From contig JAIXQH010000058.1 in NCBI GenBank assembly GCA_027484055.1, forward strand, positions 31,573 through 95,572: a DNA stretch of 64,000 bases, written 5' to 3'. Both the position numbers and the translations under genes were made by a program. The notes under the pieces were generated by a model. The model was not told the DNA's origin, did not search any database, and saw only the letters and a list, made by a program, of their open reading frames with translations. Below, in pieces: positions 1 through 8,714 of the stretch (position 1 is the first letter of the stretch; the number at the start of each line of letters is the position of its first letter). This DNA is from Verrucomicrobiaceae bacterium (GTDB lineage Bacteria > Verrucomicrobiota > Verrucomicrobiia > Verrucomicrobiales > Akkermansiaceae).

Positions 1-556
1 CGAGGCTCTGGCCTTTTCGATTCTGCTGCGCCCATCCGCGCCGAAGTCGCTCTGGCCGCGCCTCGCTCTTGCGGCGGGCCTCGCAGTGGCAGAAGCGCTG
101 GAATCGCTTGGACTAGAAGCCGGTATCAAATGGCCGAATGACGTCTGGATCGGGCAGCGCAAGGTCGCGGGAATCTTGGTGGAGGCAGGTGCTGATTTTG
201 CCGTCTTGGGGATCGGCTTGAATGTCAACGTCACTGAGTTTCCAAAGGAAGTTTCGGAAATCGCGACCTCACTTCAGCTCGCCGGTGGCCATCTTTTTTC
301 CCGCGCCGAAGTCCTGGGGGAGGTGATTCGTCATTTTTCGCGCCGCCGCTGCCAGATTGAGCAGGATTTTAGTGAGGTGATCGCCGCCGTCGAATTGCGC
401 TGCGTCCTCAGGGGCAAGCGAGTCAGCCTGATCACCGCCAGTGGCCCGAAAATTGGGGTGGTTGTGGGCATCGCGCCGACCGGGGAACTGCTCCTCCAGA
501 CGGACCAAGGGCTGGAACGGCTTCTCCAGGCCGACGAAGTGAGAATCTTAGGCTAG
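1..556 (+). CDS. birA: Biotin--[acetyl-CoA-carboxylase] ligase, 3' part
   Basis: This is the C-terminal part of a biotin protein ligase, which activates biotin to biotinyl-AMP and attaches it to the carboxyl carrier protein of acetyl-CoA carboxylase. The reading frame is open from base 2, so the gene starts outside the window. Visible motifs are the GIKWPNDVW segment followed by RKVAGILVE, the core of the biotin/ATP site, and the GIGLNVN segment. The last ~50 residues (from about RGKRVSL) fit the small SH3-like C-terminal domain. The N-terminus is missing, so it cannot be seen whether a repressor-type helix-turn-helix is present. The stop is TAG at 554-556. Family assignment is secure. Confidence 0.9.
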   Translation, partial: EALAFSILLRPSAPKSLWPRLALAAGLAVAEALESLGLEAGIKWPNDVWIGQRKVAGILVEAGADFAVLGIGLNVNVTEFPKEVSEIATSLQLAGGHLFSRAEVLGEVIRHFSRRRCQIEQDFSEVIAAVELRCVLRGKRVSLITASGPKIGVVVGIAPTGELLLQTDQGLERLLQADEVRILG

Positions 557-622
557 CTGGAATCTGAGTTTTCTTTTCACCCAGCCAGTGCATCCTCTGG
601 TATCCTATTGCAACCTCTTGCC

Positions 623-1057
623 ATGAAACGCCTCAGCGACTCATTCCTCTGTCTCTTGCTGCTGCTCTCTCTCTCCAGCTCTTGCACGCACTTCCATTCC
701 AAAAAAAGCCCCCCAGCTCCCGCTAAACCCGTCGTGGAGGGGCCTAAACTCATCGGCAGAATTGCCTCGATCCCCGCAGACCGACGCTTCGTCTTGATTC
801 AAAGTTACGGGCAGTGGAAGATCGAGGCAGGTAGAATTCTTACCACCCGTGGTCCAGACCAGCGCAGTGCCAATCTCCGGATCACCGGTGAATCTCTGGG
901 CGACTTCGCTGCGGCTGACGTGCAATCTGGCCTCCTAGAAGTTGGGGATGCCGTCTACAGCCAGCATGAAATCAAGCCCGTTACTGCGCCAGCCGAGTCG
1001 GCCACGCCGACGGGCGAGCCGGCGCTACCCTCGGAAAAGCTTGAAAAAAATAATTAG
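623..1057 (+). CDS. Small putative lipoprotein, unknown function
   Basis: The product is 144 residues from the ATG at 623; a TTG at 608 is in frame but weaker. The N-terminus has a charged start, a leucine-rich stretch (CLLLLLSLSSS) and a cysteine in a lipobox-like setting near residue 21, which points to an outer-membrane or periplasmic lipoprotein. The middle part (FVLIQSYGQW, then GDAVYSQ) looks like a compact beta-rich domain. The tail is rich in Pro, Ala and Glu and probably disordered. It follows birA by about 70 bases on the same strand. I do not recognise the family. Confidence 0.6.
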   Translation: MKRLSDSFLCLLLLLSLSSSCTHFHSKKSPPAPAKPVVEGPKLIGRIASIPADRRFVLIQSYGQWKIEAGRILTTRGPDQRSANLRITGESLGDFAAADVQSGLLEVGDAVYSQHEIKPVTAPAESATPTGEPALPSEKLEKNN

Positions 1058-1251
1058 CATTTCGGGATTTCTTTCCTTTCATAACCTCTCGGTATTGTTT
1101 ATTTCAAAAAGGTCCCGCCTACGAAAGTAGGCAAAATATAAAATTTTATTTCGGAGTTGTTGATTGTTTGGAAATCAGATAATCATCCGCTCGGGAGTAA
1201 AGTCCCTCTGTTCGTCCCAACGTCCCAACGTGAACAAAACAACCAGCCAAC
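1058..1251. other. Spacer upstream of marR with a small hairpin
   Basis: This spacer holds a GAAA-tetraloop hairpin at 1117-1132 (GCCTAC-GAAA-GTAGGC) followed by an A/T-rich stretch up to about 1160. It may be a weak end point for the upstream transcript, but it lacks a clean U-run on the plus strand. The A/T-rich part is a plausible location for the marR promoter; no box was convincing. Confidence 0.3.
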
Positions 1252-1707
1252 ATGAAAACAATGAACGCCCCTGGCGCTTTGGTGAAAGCCGACGCCGACC
1301 GTCTAGCCGACTTCGTACTGTTCACTCAGCGGAGTTGCATTTTAAACCTGTCAAATGAGCTCAATAAAGGAAACGTTTCCTTTCCCCAGTTCTTCCTCCT
1401 GACGTATCTTTCCAGCGAAGAATACCTCACGATGTCCGACATCGCCAAGAAGATGGGCCACTCGACCGCAGCCGCCACCGGCCTTGTGGATCGTTTGGAA
1501 AATCTCTCATACGTCGAGCGAGTCCACGCTGCCGAAGATCGCCGTAAAATCATGGTCCGCATCACCTCCAAGGGCGTGGAACTGGTTTCCAAAATGCGCT
1601 CGGAAATCTCCAATGATCTCGCAGGCATCCTCGCCGACATGGACGAAGACCAAGCCGAAGCCGTTGAGCACACCAAGCGCGCCATCCATGGTCGCTCGCT
1701 CGTCTGA
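1252..1707 (+). CDS. MarR family transcriptional regulator
   Basis: The product is 151 residues with the winged helix-turn-helix layout of MarR proteins: an N-terminal dimerisation helix, then FPQFFLLTYL, the recognition region MSDIAKKMGHSTAAATGLVDRLE, and the wing with the DRR signature (AAEDRRKIMVRITSKG). MarR proteins are dimeric repressors or activators that respond to small phenolic or oxidative ligands. No divergent target gene lies next to it, so its regulon cannot be read from context. A strong intrinsic terminator follows the stop by 23 bases, so it is probably transcribed alone. Confidence 0.85.
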   Translation: MKTMNAPGALVKADADRLADFVLFTQRSCILNLSNELNKGNVSFPQFFLLTYLSSEEYLTMSDIAKKMGHSTAAATGLVDRLENLSYVERVHAAEDRRKIMVRITSKGVELVSKMRSEISNDLAGILADMDEDQAEAVEHTKRAIHGRSLV

Positions 1708-1730
1708 TAAACTCGCTTGGCGAATCCTTC

Positions 1731-1775
1731 ACGCCTCCGTTACCCTAGCCCGGTGACGGAGGCGTTTCCTTTTTT
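1731..1775 (+). terminator. Intrinsic terminator of marR, overlapping the pgeF start
   Basis: A 14-bp stem with left arm 1731-1744 and right arm 1752-1765 (one G-U pair, otherwise complete) encloses a 7-nt loop and is followed by a T-rich run to 1775. This is a textbook Rho-independent terminator for marR. The most plausible pgeF start codon (GTG 1753) lies inside its 3' arm. Confidence 0.85.
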
Positions 1776-2424
1776 AAATCCCCTGAATGCCATCCCCGGC
1801 ATTCACGCTGGCTGGGTCGAGCGAGTCCAGGGCTTGCCCATTACAGGGGATCGCGACGAGGCGATGAAACAGTTAAAAACGCCTCACACCCGTGCGATTC
1901 ACCATTTCGCCGGTCCTCATGCCGCTTGGTGGCGCGCCGAGCAAATCCACGGCACCGAGGTCGCCGTCGTCCCGGGAAGCCCACAGATTCTTGCCACAGA
2001 TGGTTTGCCAATCGTCCCCGGCGCAGACGGTCTCGTCACCTGCCAGCCCGGTATCGTGCTGACCATTTATACCGCAGACTGTGGTGCGATCTGGCTCTGT
2101 GATCGTAAAACTTTTGCCATCGGCCTGCTCCACTCCGGAAAAAAGGGCACGGAGGGCGAAATTTTAAAAAAAGCCCTCGCCACCATGGCCAACCACTACG
2201 GCACCCAGCCCCAAGACGTCACCGCCGTCCTCAGCCCCTGCATCCGCCCACCCCACTACGAGGTGGACTTCGCTGCCGACATCGCCAGCCAAGCACGCTC
2301 AGCCGGCATTTCCGATTTCCACGACTGCGAACTGGACACCGCTGCAGACCTCAAGCGCTTTTACAGTTACCGCCGAGAAATGGGGAAAACCGGTCGCATG
2401 ATGGCCATGATTTATCGTTCATAA
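1753..2424 (+). CDS. pgeF: Multicopper polyphenol oxidase / YfiH-type purine nucleoside phosphorylase
   Basis: This 223-residue protein belongs to the YfiH/LACC1 (Cu-oxidase_4) family, whose members act on purine nucleosides or as peptidoglycan-editing factors. Visible family landmarks are the QIHGTEVAVV segment, TADCG, the histidine in LLHSGKKGTEG, and the cysteine in SPCIRPPHYEVD. The histidine segment departs from the usual HAGWRG. I favour the GTG at 1753 because it gives the usual FPFLNPLNAIPGIHAGW beginning; TTG 1717 is the other in-frame choice. It lies 9 bases upstream of ispE and probably shares its transcript. The start sits in the marR terminator stem. Confidence 0.8.
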   Translation: MTEAFPFLNPLNAIPGIHAGWVERVQGLPITGDRDEAMKQLKTPHTRAIHHFAGPHAAWWRAEQIHGTEVAVVPGSPQILATDGLPIVPGADGLVTCQPGIVLTIYTADCGAIWLCDRKTFAIGLLHSGKKGTEGEILKKALATMANHYGTQPQDVTAVLSPCIRPPHYEVDFAADIASQARSAGISDFHDCELDTAADLKRFYSYRREMGKTGRMMAMIYRS

Positions 2425-2433
2425 TCCACGCCC

Positions 2434-3270
2434 ATGCTCACCGTCCACGCCCCTGCCAAGCTCAACCTCTCACTCCGCGTCCTCGGTCAGCGGGCCGATG
2501 GCTTCCATGAACTGGATACCGTCATGGTTCAGCTTCCCGGCCTCGCCGACGAACTGAGCTTCACCGAATCCGATACCTTCTCGCTCCACTGCGACGACCC
2601 AAGCATCCCAGTCGATGATCGGAACCTCGTCGTCAAAGCCCTCAAAGCCTACGAAACCGCCGCCGCGGTCGATTGTCGCTGGTCCATTTCGCTCAAGAAA
2701 AATATCCCCCACGGCGCAGGCCTCGGCGGTGGCAGCAGCGACGCCGCCCAAACCCTGCTCGCCCTCAATTCCCTGCATCACTCCAAGCTCAGCGCGGAAA
2801 AACTCCATGAAATCGCCGCCTCACTCGGCTCCGATATCCCGTTTTTTCTCACTCCAGGCCCCGCCCGCTGCACCGGCCGTGGCGAGAAAATCCAACCGCT
2901 CCCCGCAGCCGCGATGCCCCCGCTGCATGTCCTGCTCCTCAAGCCCATCTTCAGCGTGCCCACCGTGGATGCCTATCGCGGCTGGAAATCATCGCTCGAA
3001 ATCCCCGGCATCCACTACGCCGCCCAATCCGTCCATGGCATCCATCTCGTCAACGACCTCGAACGCCCTGTTTTCCAGAAATACCGTTTCCTCCCCGAGA
3101 TCAAAGAATGGCTGCTCGCCCGCCCAGAAACCCAAGCCGCCCTCATGAGTGGCTCCGGCTCCACCGTCTTTGCCATTTTACACGATGACTCAGACAGCAC
3201 CGAACTCGCCGCCGCCGCACGCCGCGAGCTCGATCCCACCTTTTGGTATTGGACTGGGTTTACTGCGTAG
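2434..3270 (+). CDS. ispE: 4-diphosphocytidyl-2-C-methyl-D-erythritol kinase
   Basis: IspE phosphorylates the 2-hydroxyl of 4-diphosphocytidyl-2-C-methylerythritol with ATP in the MEP isoprenoid pathway. The 278-residue length is normal. The N-terminus (APAKLNLSLRVLGQRADGFHELDTVM) holds the substrate-binding lysine segment, the glycine-rich GHMP ATP loop is PHGAGLGGGSSDAAQ at about residue 90, and the C-terminal GHMP domain carries ALMSGSGSTVFAIL. Together with dxr at 42.8-44 kb it shows that the organism uses the MEP pathway. Confidence 0.95.
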   Translation: MLTVHAPAKLNLSLRVLGQRADGFHELDTVMVQLPGLADELSFTESDTFSLHCDDPSIPVDDRNLVVKALKAYETAAAVDCRWSISLKKNIPHGAGLGGGSSDAAQTLLALNSLHHSKLSAEKLHEIAASLGSDIPFFLTPGPARCTGRGEKIQPLPAAAMPPLHVLLLKPIFSVPTVDAYRGWKSSLEIPGIHYAAQSVHGIHLVNDLERPVFQKYRFLPEIKEWLLARPETQAALMSGSGSTVFAILHDDSDSTELAAAARRELDPTFWYWTGFTA

Positions 3271-3299
3271 TGCGGTGAAAAAGCGAAATGTTTCAACGT

Positions 3300-6287
3300 T
3301 CAAGGCTCAAGATAATCGACGACATCGAGCTTCCATGCATCATCAATGCCTAGTGCACGTGTCTCGATCCGAATTTCCACCTGCTTGGTGAGCAATTTTG
3401 CATGGGGGCGATAGCGAAGGGCGATGCGTCCTGACTCTGGACCTGATTTCAGAACGGGGCTGAGCTGATCCATTTGTTCTGTGGCGATCAAATCTCCAGT
3501 ATCACCGAAGCTGCCATTCCCTTGGGCATCTACGAATAGAAGTGTGCCGTCCGCAGCGAAGCCTTCAACAAGGGTCGGCTCGCTGGCGATCACTCTCAAG
3601 GCCGCCGTTCGTCCTGCTTCCTTGGAGCCTAGGTGATGATAGACCGGTATTAGCGCAAAGTTGGAGTCGCTGAGGCGGGCCGCATCCACCACCGCGATGG
3701 TTCCGGCTTCCTGTTGCTGCTGAATGACCCATTGGCTCACCTGCTTCGAGGCAAGATCGGCGGAATCGCGGAGCAATGAAATGGAGACGGTTGCGTCACC
3801 CGTTGAGACGCTGCCTTCCGCGATTAGGACGATCGGTAGCTGGACGCCACCGAGGATGTCAACTTGACAATCTAACTCGTGGACTCCCATTCCAGCTTCG
3901 TCTCGCGGTTGGCAAAGCACCGTGATTTGATTCTCCTGCGGCTCTTCCTGAGTGAAGCGAACTTGATCGCTCTTGAACCTGAGAAGGGCTTTGCCCGGCT
4001 TGCTTGACAAGTTACTAAGGAGAAAGACGGATGACGCTTCTTCCCCAATCGGGCAGGTGCGAATGCCCCGGGGCTGGAGTGCCAACAAGGACTTCGGTGT
4101 GCCGGGCTGCGCTGGAGATGGAGGCTTGTTGCTTTTTTCATTTTCGTGATCTCCGTGTAGCGATTCCCCTAGTTTAGCGATAGATTCGTCAACGCCTTTT
4201 CCTTCACTTGCGGCGATGATGCTTTTTTGTTGAAGTGAGATGATCTCCTCTTGCTGGGAAAGAGCCCCTTTGAGACGTGGTGTTAGTTTGAGCGCCTTGA
4301 TGAGTTCGATGACGCGGTTCTGCATTTCCAAAGCTGCATCGTATTGGTGGGTGGCAATGAGGTAGGTCACGTATAGTTCGTAAACTCTCATTTCCTTCAG
4401 GAGCAGGCCCCGACTGCGGGCCGATTCAAGAGCTTGGTTCAGGAGCTCAGCGACTCCATCCGTGACGCCCGCCTCGAGGGAAATTTGCGCCGCCACCAAG
4501 AAGGCTTCCAAGCGCAGGGGGGCGAGAACGTCATCCTTTGTTTCCTCAAGCACCTCGAGGACGAGCGGTAGTCCATGGTTAAGTCCTCGGGTCTTCGCGA
4601 TGACCCTCGCCCTGACCAGCTTCGCAAATTTCCATGTGTGATTTCCCACGTATTTATTGTGAAGGATTTTCTGCTCCAAAGACTCCAGTTCCTTGAGATC
4701 GATTTCATGGCTTCGACCTTGATCGACCGCGAGTTCGAACAGGCGCAATTGGGCGACGTGCAGTCTTTGTCCGCCGTAACTATTGGAGTTCAGCGCGATG
4801 AGTTGGCGGGCGGCTTCGGCTTCTCGGTCAGAAAGCCCGAGTGCAGCAAACGCGTTCATTTTCACCACCATAGGTAGCATCGCTAATTCTGCCTTACACC
4901 CTGGGAACGATGGTTTCTGAGTGACCCCAGTCTTGCCGGAGGCGTCGTTCCATTTCTCCCACCATTTTGCGATGATTAGAGCGGACTCCCAATCTCCGAC
5001 AACGAGTCTCTCATCCGCTAGGTTTTCCAAGGCATACATGGCGCTTCCCCCAATGAGTTCTTTGGAAGTATTTGGCCCATCACTTCCTAGATTCACGAAA
5101 ATGGGTAATTTCTCCGCGCCGGTGACTTGGTAATCAGGATCCACTTTCACCGGCTCGAGAACGGCATCCACATCGATTTTTTCACTTCGAAAAATGAGGT
5201 CTTTGGTGATTTTCAGTGATTGGCGAAGGAGGCCATATTGCCCGAGTTCGATAAGTTTACCTTCGATATTGATTCTGGTAGTTAGCAAACTAAGACCATT
5301 GCCTTCTCGCGCACGGTAATCATAAAGGTAGTTATATAAAAATAGGCTCCAAAGTGAATCGGCTCGTCCGCCTTTGACTTGAGCTTCGGTCCAAATCACC
5401 GTGGTATAGTAATAATCATAGGGTTGGCTATAATGATATTTTTCCGCTTGATCGGCCATCCATCGGTCCAAGGCTTCGTCGAGAATTCGACGCGCGTCCT
5501 TCGGCTTCCCCTCAACATAAGCGGCGCGAGCCTCCACAAGGACCGGGTGGACTTCTTGTTCGATTTGTTTCCTAAAATTCAGGCGGATTTCGCGCCATCC
5601 CTGCAAGGTTGCTTCGTCGGACTGCTTTACGACAGCTGGGTCGGTAATCAGTTGTTCGAGCCAATACATGGCCTTGGAATCTCCTTCTTTTGTAGCAAGG
5701 CTGAAGAAATAGGTGGCTTTCAATTTGTCAGGTTTCACAGCGAGCCAGCCGTTGAGATAACTCTCTCCGACCGTGGAAGCTGCCTCGGAATCTCCGAGTT
5801 CTGCAGCCTTCTGGAGGTGTTGCATCGCCTTCTCTGGATCGTCCGGTAGTCCGAACCGTTCGTTGCAGTATGCATACCCGAGGGATGAATGTGATTCCCT
5901 GCTGCCCAGCTCGGCGGCGCGGGTGTAGCACTCGAGAATAAGATGATTTGGCCCACCCGTCTTGCGGTAGATGTTCCCTAGATTGTTCAATGCCGCGCCT
6001 TCGGCTGCTTCCCCTGCAAGATGATACCACTTTTTGGCGGCCTCTATGTCGATGCCTATGCTCGACTCAAGATGATACATCCGTCCCAGGTAAAATTGGG
6101 ATTGGGCATGGCCCCTCTCGGCGGCTTTCATGAAATGTGCAAACGCCTCGGGGTAGTTGGCGGGTTCTCCTTTACCATGATTATACAGAGCGCATCCGCG
6201 CAAAAAATCTTGGTCGTCCTCAGCATTAGCCATCGGACACATACAGAGGATGCAACACCATAGGACGATCGATTGAATGAAATTCAT
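3300..6287 (-). CDS. Large secreted Sel1/TPR repeat protein
   Basis: From the ATG at 6287 the product is about 995 residues with a signal peptide (MNFIQSIVLWCCILCMCPMANA). The first ~250 residues are Sel1-like repeats (patterns such as AFAHFMKAAERGHAQSQFYLGRMY and AAELGSRESHSSLGYAY), which form helical protein-binding solenoids. The middle is helical and TPR-like with a coiled-coil-prone stretch (LSQQEEIISLQQKSIIAA). The last ~250 residues look beta-rich and may be an Ig-like or surface domain. The frame stays open upstream to 6509, but those residues look non-coding. The stop is convergent with ispE, 29 bases away. Likely a periplasmic or surface scaffold; the partner is unknown. Confidence 0.75.
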   Translation of the reverse strand: MNFIQSIVLWCCILCMCPMANAEDDQDFLRGCALYNHGKGEPANYPEAFAHFMKAAERGHAQSQFYLGRMYHLESSIGIDIEAAKKWYHLAGEAAEGAALNNLGNIYRKTGGPNHLILECYTRAAELGSRESHSSLGYAYCNERFGLPDDPEKAMQHLQKAAELGDSEAASTVGESYLNGWLAVKPDKLKATYFFSLATKEGDSKAMYWLEQLITDPAVVKQSDEATLQGWREIRLNFRKQIEQEVHPVLVEARAAYVEGKPKDARRILDEALDRWMADQAEKYHYSQPYDYYYTTVIWTEAQVKGGRADSLWSLFLYNYLYDYRAREGNGLSLLTTRINIEGKLIELGQYGLLRQSLKITKDLIFRSEKIDVDAVLEPVKVDPDYQVTGAEKLPIFVNLGSDGPNTSKELIGGSAMYALENLADERLVVGDWESALIIAKWWEKWNDASGKTGVTQKPSFPGCKAELAMLPMVVKMNAFAALGLSDREAEAARQLIALNSNSYGGQRLHVAQLRLFELAVDQGRSHEIDLKELESLEQKILHNKYVGNHTWKFAKLVRARVIAKTRGLNHGLPLVLEVLEETKDDVLAPLRLEAFLVAAQISLEAGVTDGVAELLNQALESARSRGLLLKEMRVYELYVTYLIATHQYDAALEMQNRVIELIKALKLTPRLKGALSQQEEIISLQQKSIIAASEGKGVDESIAKLGESLHGDHENEKSNKPPSPAQPGTPKSLLALQPRGIRTCPIGEEASSVFLLSNLSSKPGKALLRFKSDQVRFTQEEPQENQITVLCQPRDEAGMGVHELDCQVDILGGVQLPIVLIAEGSVSTGDATVSISLLRDSADLASKQVSQWVIQQQQEAGTIAVVDAARLSDSNFALIPVYHHLGSKEAGRTAALRVIASEPTLVEGFAADGTLLFVDAQGNGSFGDTGDLIATEQMDQLSPVLKSGPESGRIALRYRPHAKLLTKQVEIRIETRALGIDDAWKLDVVDYLEP

Positions 6288-6602
6288 AGTAGGGGATTGT
6301 TTGCTGGGGCGATTTCTTCCGACTGGGTTGCGGAAATTGAATACGAGAAGCTCATTTAACCAGCAAGTTCCGAATGCTTTTTCGCTCAGATTCGCCGTGA
6401 GACGGATGGGTGCGCCGTCCCGCCTTATGGCTTCGTAACAATAACTCCGCAGCGCTGCGATCAATCGCGCTGGTTCCATCGTTGCTGCGCTTGGTGACAT
6501 GCGGATCATGACGCAGTGCCATGAACTCAGTGGCCGTCGCTTTGGCCTCCCTCTGCCAGAGAGCTTAGTTTTCTATAATCGCTCCCTCATCGAATTCGTG
6601 AG
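6288..6602. other. Spacer between the Sel1 protein and the peptidoglycan-binding protein
   Basis: About 315 bases without a gene I can support. The minus-strand frame is open from 6287 to 6509 but gives a low-complexity N-terminus unlike the secreted protein it would precede. The promoter of the Sel1 gene should lie here; I could not pick a convincing pair of boxes. Confidence 0.3.
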
Positions 6603-7106
6603 TTAGAGTCCCAGCGAGTTTAGCAAACTTGAATTGATCGAACCCGTTTCCTGAAGTCCTTGGTCGTGCTGATAGTTGGCTATTGCGCGTCTCGACTGCG
6701 GGCCGATGGCTCCGTCGATCGACCCCTGATAGTAGCCACGGCGTGCCAGCGCTCGTTGCACCGAGGAGTTGGGCGAGTTGTAGGAGTTGTAATACTCCCT
6801 GGGTGCTTGCTCGCGGGTGTTATAGTAAGCGACGCCGGGGCTTTGGTAATAATAAGACGCGTGAGGAGGGCCGAAATAATAGCCGCGCCCGGCGTAGCCT
6901 GTGCCTAGCGTGAGCGTGAACGAGGAGCGCGGATGTGAGGTATAGATTTGCCGATCCCGATCATAGTCGTGGCTGTTCCGATCCTCATGGTGATCCTTGT
7001 CGTGGCCCTTTTTTTGCCCCTTCGCCTCAGCGAAACCTGATAGCGCGAGGAGCGAGCAGGTGGTAAAAAGGCCTAATTGGCGAAATGGGGTAGTGGCTTG
7101 TTTCAT
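6603..7106 (-). CDS. Secreted peptidoglycan-binding domain protein
   Basis: The 167-residue product has a signal peptide (LGLFTTCSLLALSGFAEA), then a charged His/Asp-rich segment (KKGHDKDHHEDRNSHDYDRDR) that could bind metal, then a Tyr/Gly/Pro-rich linker. It ends in a PG_binding_1 domain of about 55 residues (VQRALARRGYYQGSIDGAIGPQSRRAIANYQ). That domain is a three-helix module that binds peptidoglycan in hydrolases and envelope proteins. There is no catalytic domain, so it is likely a wall-associated binding or structural protein. It is divergently oriented from the DUF1345 gene. Confidence 0.8.
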   Translation of the reverse strand: MKQATTPFRQLGLFTTCSLLALSGFAEAKGQKKGHDKDHHEDRNSHDYDRDRQIYTSHPRSSFTLTLGTGYAGRGYYFGPPHASYYYQSPGVAYYNTREQAPREYYNSYNSPNSSVQRALARRGYYQGSIDGAIGPQSRRAIANYQHDQGLQETGSINSSLLNSLGL

Positions 7107-7178
7107 AATCAGTGGGGTTGGTGGGGATGGAGCCTAACTGGCTTATCGAATTAAAGTGGCGCTCCTATTGACAAAACG

Positions 7179-7199
7179 CCATGGGGTCTTACCCCACGG
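7179..7199. other. GC-rich hairpin in the divergent intergenic region
   Basis: Arms 7179-7186 and 7192-7199 (CCATGGGG / CCCCACGG, one mismatch) enclose a 5-nt loop. It lies between two divergent genes, so it is not a terminator of either. A TTGACA box at 7169-7174 sits just before it and could be a -35 element for the plus-strand gene. A role in the 5' leader of one of the two genes is possible. Confidence 0.35.
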
Positions 7200-7274
7200 C
7201 CTTTTAGAAATTAGAGATTTCTTCGACCCATTCCCCATGCTATTTCACGCGACACGCTGACAAAATCTCAACTC

Positions 7275-7967
7275 ATGCCCGCGATCCCTGAAAAATATAC
7301 TTTGCTGCGCCGTCTCGTCACCACTGAGGCGCATCACCGGGTGGCGGTCGCTCTGGGGGCGGCGGTGGCCGTTTTTCTGTGCACGCTTGCCTGCTGGCAT
7401 TTACCGGAGCGAATCATCGTGGCTTGGGATGTGTTTGCGGTGGTGTCCTTGGTGTTGGCTTGGTCTGGGATGATTTTCACCGACGCGAAGACTCGGGTGC
7501 AAGAGGCGCAGTTGCAGGATTCAAGCCGGGTCGTGATCGCGTGCTGCGTCGTCATCGCAGCCATCGTCGGCTTGTTTGGTGCCGCGTATCTGCTCAGCTC
7601 CGCGCGCGGTTTGGAGGGGCAGGCGGCCACTCGGCATGTGCTTTTGGCCATCGTTACTGTGGTGTCATCCTGGCTGCTGGTGCACACGGTATTCTCTCTG
7701 CATTACGCCCATGTTTGTTACCTCATGGCGGAAAAATCCCCTAAAATTCCTCCTCAGGTGGGGCTGAATTTCCCAAGCGAGACGGAACCTGATTTTCTCG
7801 ATTTCGCTTATTTCTCCTTCATCATCGGCATGACCTGTCAGACAGCGGATGTGGAAATCACCTCACGCCAAGTCCGGCGAATCGCTCTGATGCATGGACT
7901 CCTCGCCTTTGCGTTTAACGTGGTGATCGTGGCACTGAGTCTGAATTTAGCCTCGTCGCTGATTTAG
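7275..7967 (+). CDS. DUF1345 integral membrane protein
   Basis: This 230-residue protein has five or so hydrophobic helices and matches the DUF1345 family. The family signature is near the C-terminus: a PDFLDFAYFSFIIGMTCQTADV block followed by SRQVRRIALMHGLLAFAFNVVIVALSLNLA. The family is widespread in bacteria and has no established function. It is divergently oriented from the peptidoglycan-binding protein and followed by about 215 bases with no gene that I can support. The start ATG at 7275 gives a short cytoplasmic N-terminus before the first helix. Confidence 0.85.
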   Translation: MPAIPEKYTLLRRLVTTEAHHRVAVALGAAVAVFLCTLACWHLPERIIVAWDVFAVVSLVLAWSGMIFTDAKTRVQEAQLQDSSRVVIACCVVIAAIVGLFGAAYLLSSARGLEGQAATRHVLLAIVTVVSSWLLVHTVFSLHYAHVCYLMAEKSPKIPPQVGLNFPSETEPDFLDFAYFSFIIGMTCQTADVEITSRQVRRIALMHGLLAFAFNVVIVALSLNLASSLI

Positions 7968-8183
7968 TCCGCATCTGTCGCGTCTTGATGGCAGCAAACT
8001 CAACCCGTATGAAACTAGGCTTTCTGGGTCTTAGAGCATCAACCAAGCCAAACATTTCTGACATAGGCCATAACTTGACCGCATCGATGACAGGTGTCGT
8101 CAGGAGTGGCGCGTGGAGTTTGGTGGTGCTTCTGTCACGAGTGGCCGTCGTGAGGGCGCAATGCCGAATGATGGAAGGCGAAG

Positions 8184-8714
8184 TTAATCCCCGAAAATGG
8201 CGCGGAAATTGGCGTGTAGGCGTGGCACTTGCTCGATGGGTAGATCGAGTAGATCAAGACGTACCCGGACTGTGGCAGTGTCGAGCAAACCGGACTGGTG
8301 CAATTGGTGGATGAGCGACAAGTCTTTCATCCGACCTAAACGGAGCTTTACGGCGGCTAAATCATGGGGTTCTAGGGCCATGGCCGACGATAAATCAGGA
8401 ATTGGCATAAGCCTTTCCCGCCAGCCAGCGGGGAGGGTTCCTAAAATTGAATCGCGCAAGATATCTGCGTGATAACCATGACGTAGGTAGTAGGCGCGGC
8501 TTTCTCCAAGGGCTTCATCCAACATGGTCGCGGTGAGTTCGTCGAACGGATCGGGGCAGAGATCCGCGTCGTAGGTGCTGGCGAGAGGACCATCGCGATT
8601 TCCCAAATCGGGGAAGGAAGCGAGCAACGAGGCGGAGCCAAGGACCAGCATCGCAGGTCCATCCGCGAGGGCTTGAGCAGCTCGGATGAGATGTTGCAGC
8701 GCAGCAAGTGTCAT
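8184..8714 (-). CDS. DUF6036-like nucleotidyltransferase, toxin-like
   Basis: From the ATG at 8714 the product is 176 residues. A Gly-Ser start of the nucleotidyltransferase core (LVLGSASLLASFPD) is followed by STYDADLCP, a DxD metal-binding pair typical of the pol-beta/MNT fold. The C-terminal half (EPHDLAAVKLRLGRMKDLSLI) matches the helical part seen in DUF6036-type proteins. The start overlaps the stop of the preceding gene by 4 bases (ATGA), so the two are translationally coupled. Proteins of this type are often toxin or antitoxin parts of two-gene modules, but its activity here is inferred only. Confidence 0.7.
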   Translation of the reverse strand: MTLAALQHLIRAAQALADGPAMLVLGSASLLASFPDLGNRDGPLASTYDADLCPDPFDELTATMLDEALGESRAYYLRHGYHADILRDSILGTLPAGWRERLMPIPDLSSAMALEPHDLAAVKLRLGRMKDLSLIHQLHQSGLLDTATVRVRLDLLDLPIEQVPRLHANFRAIFGD

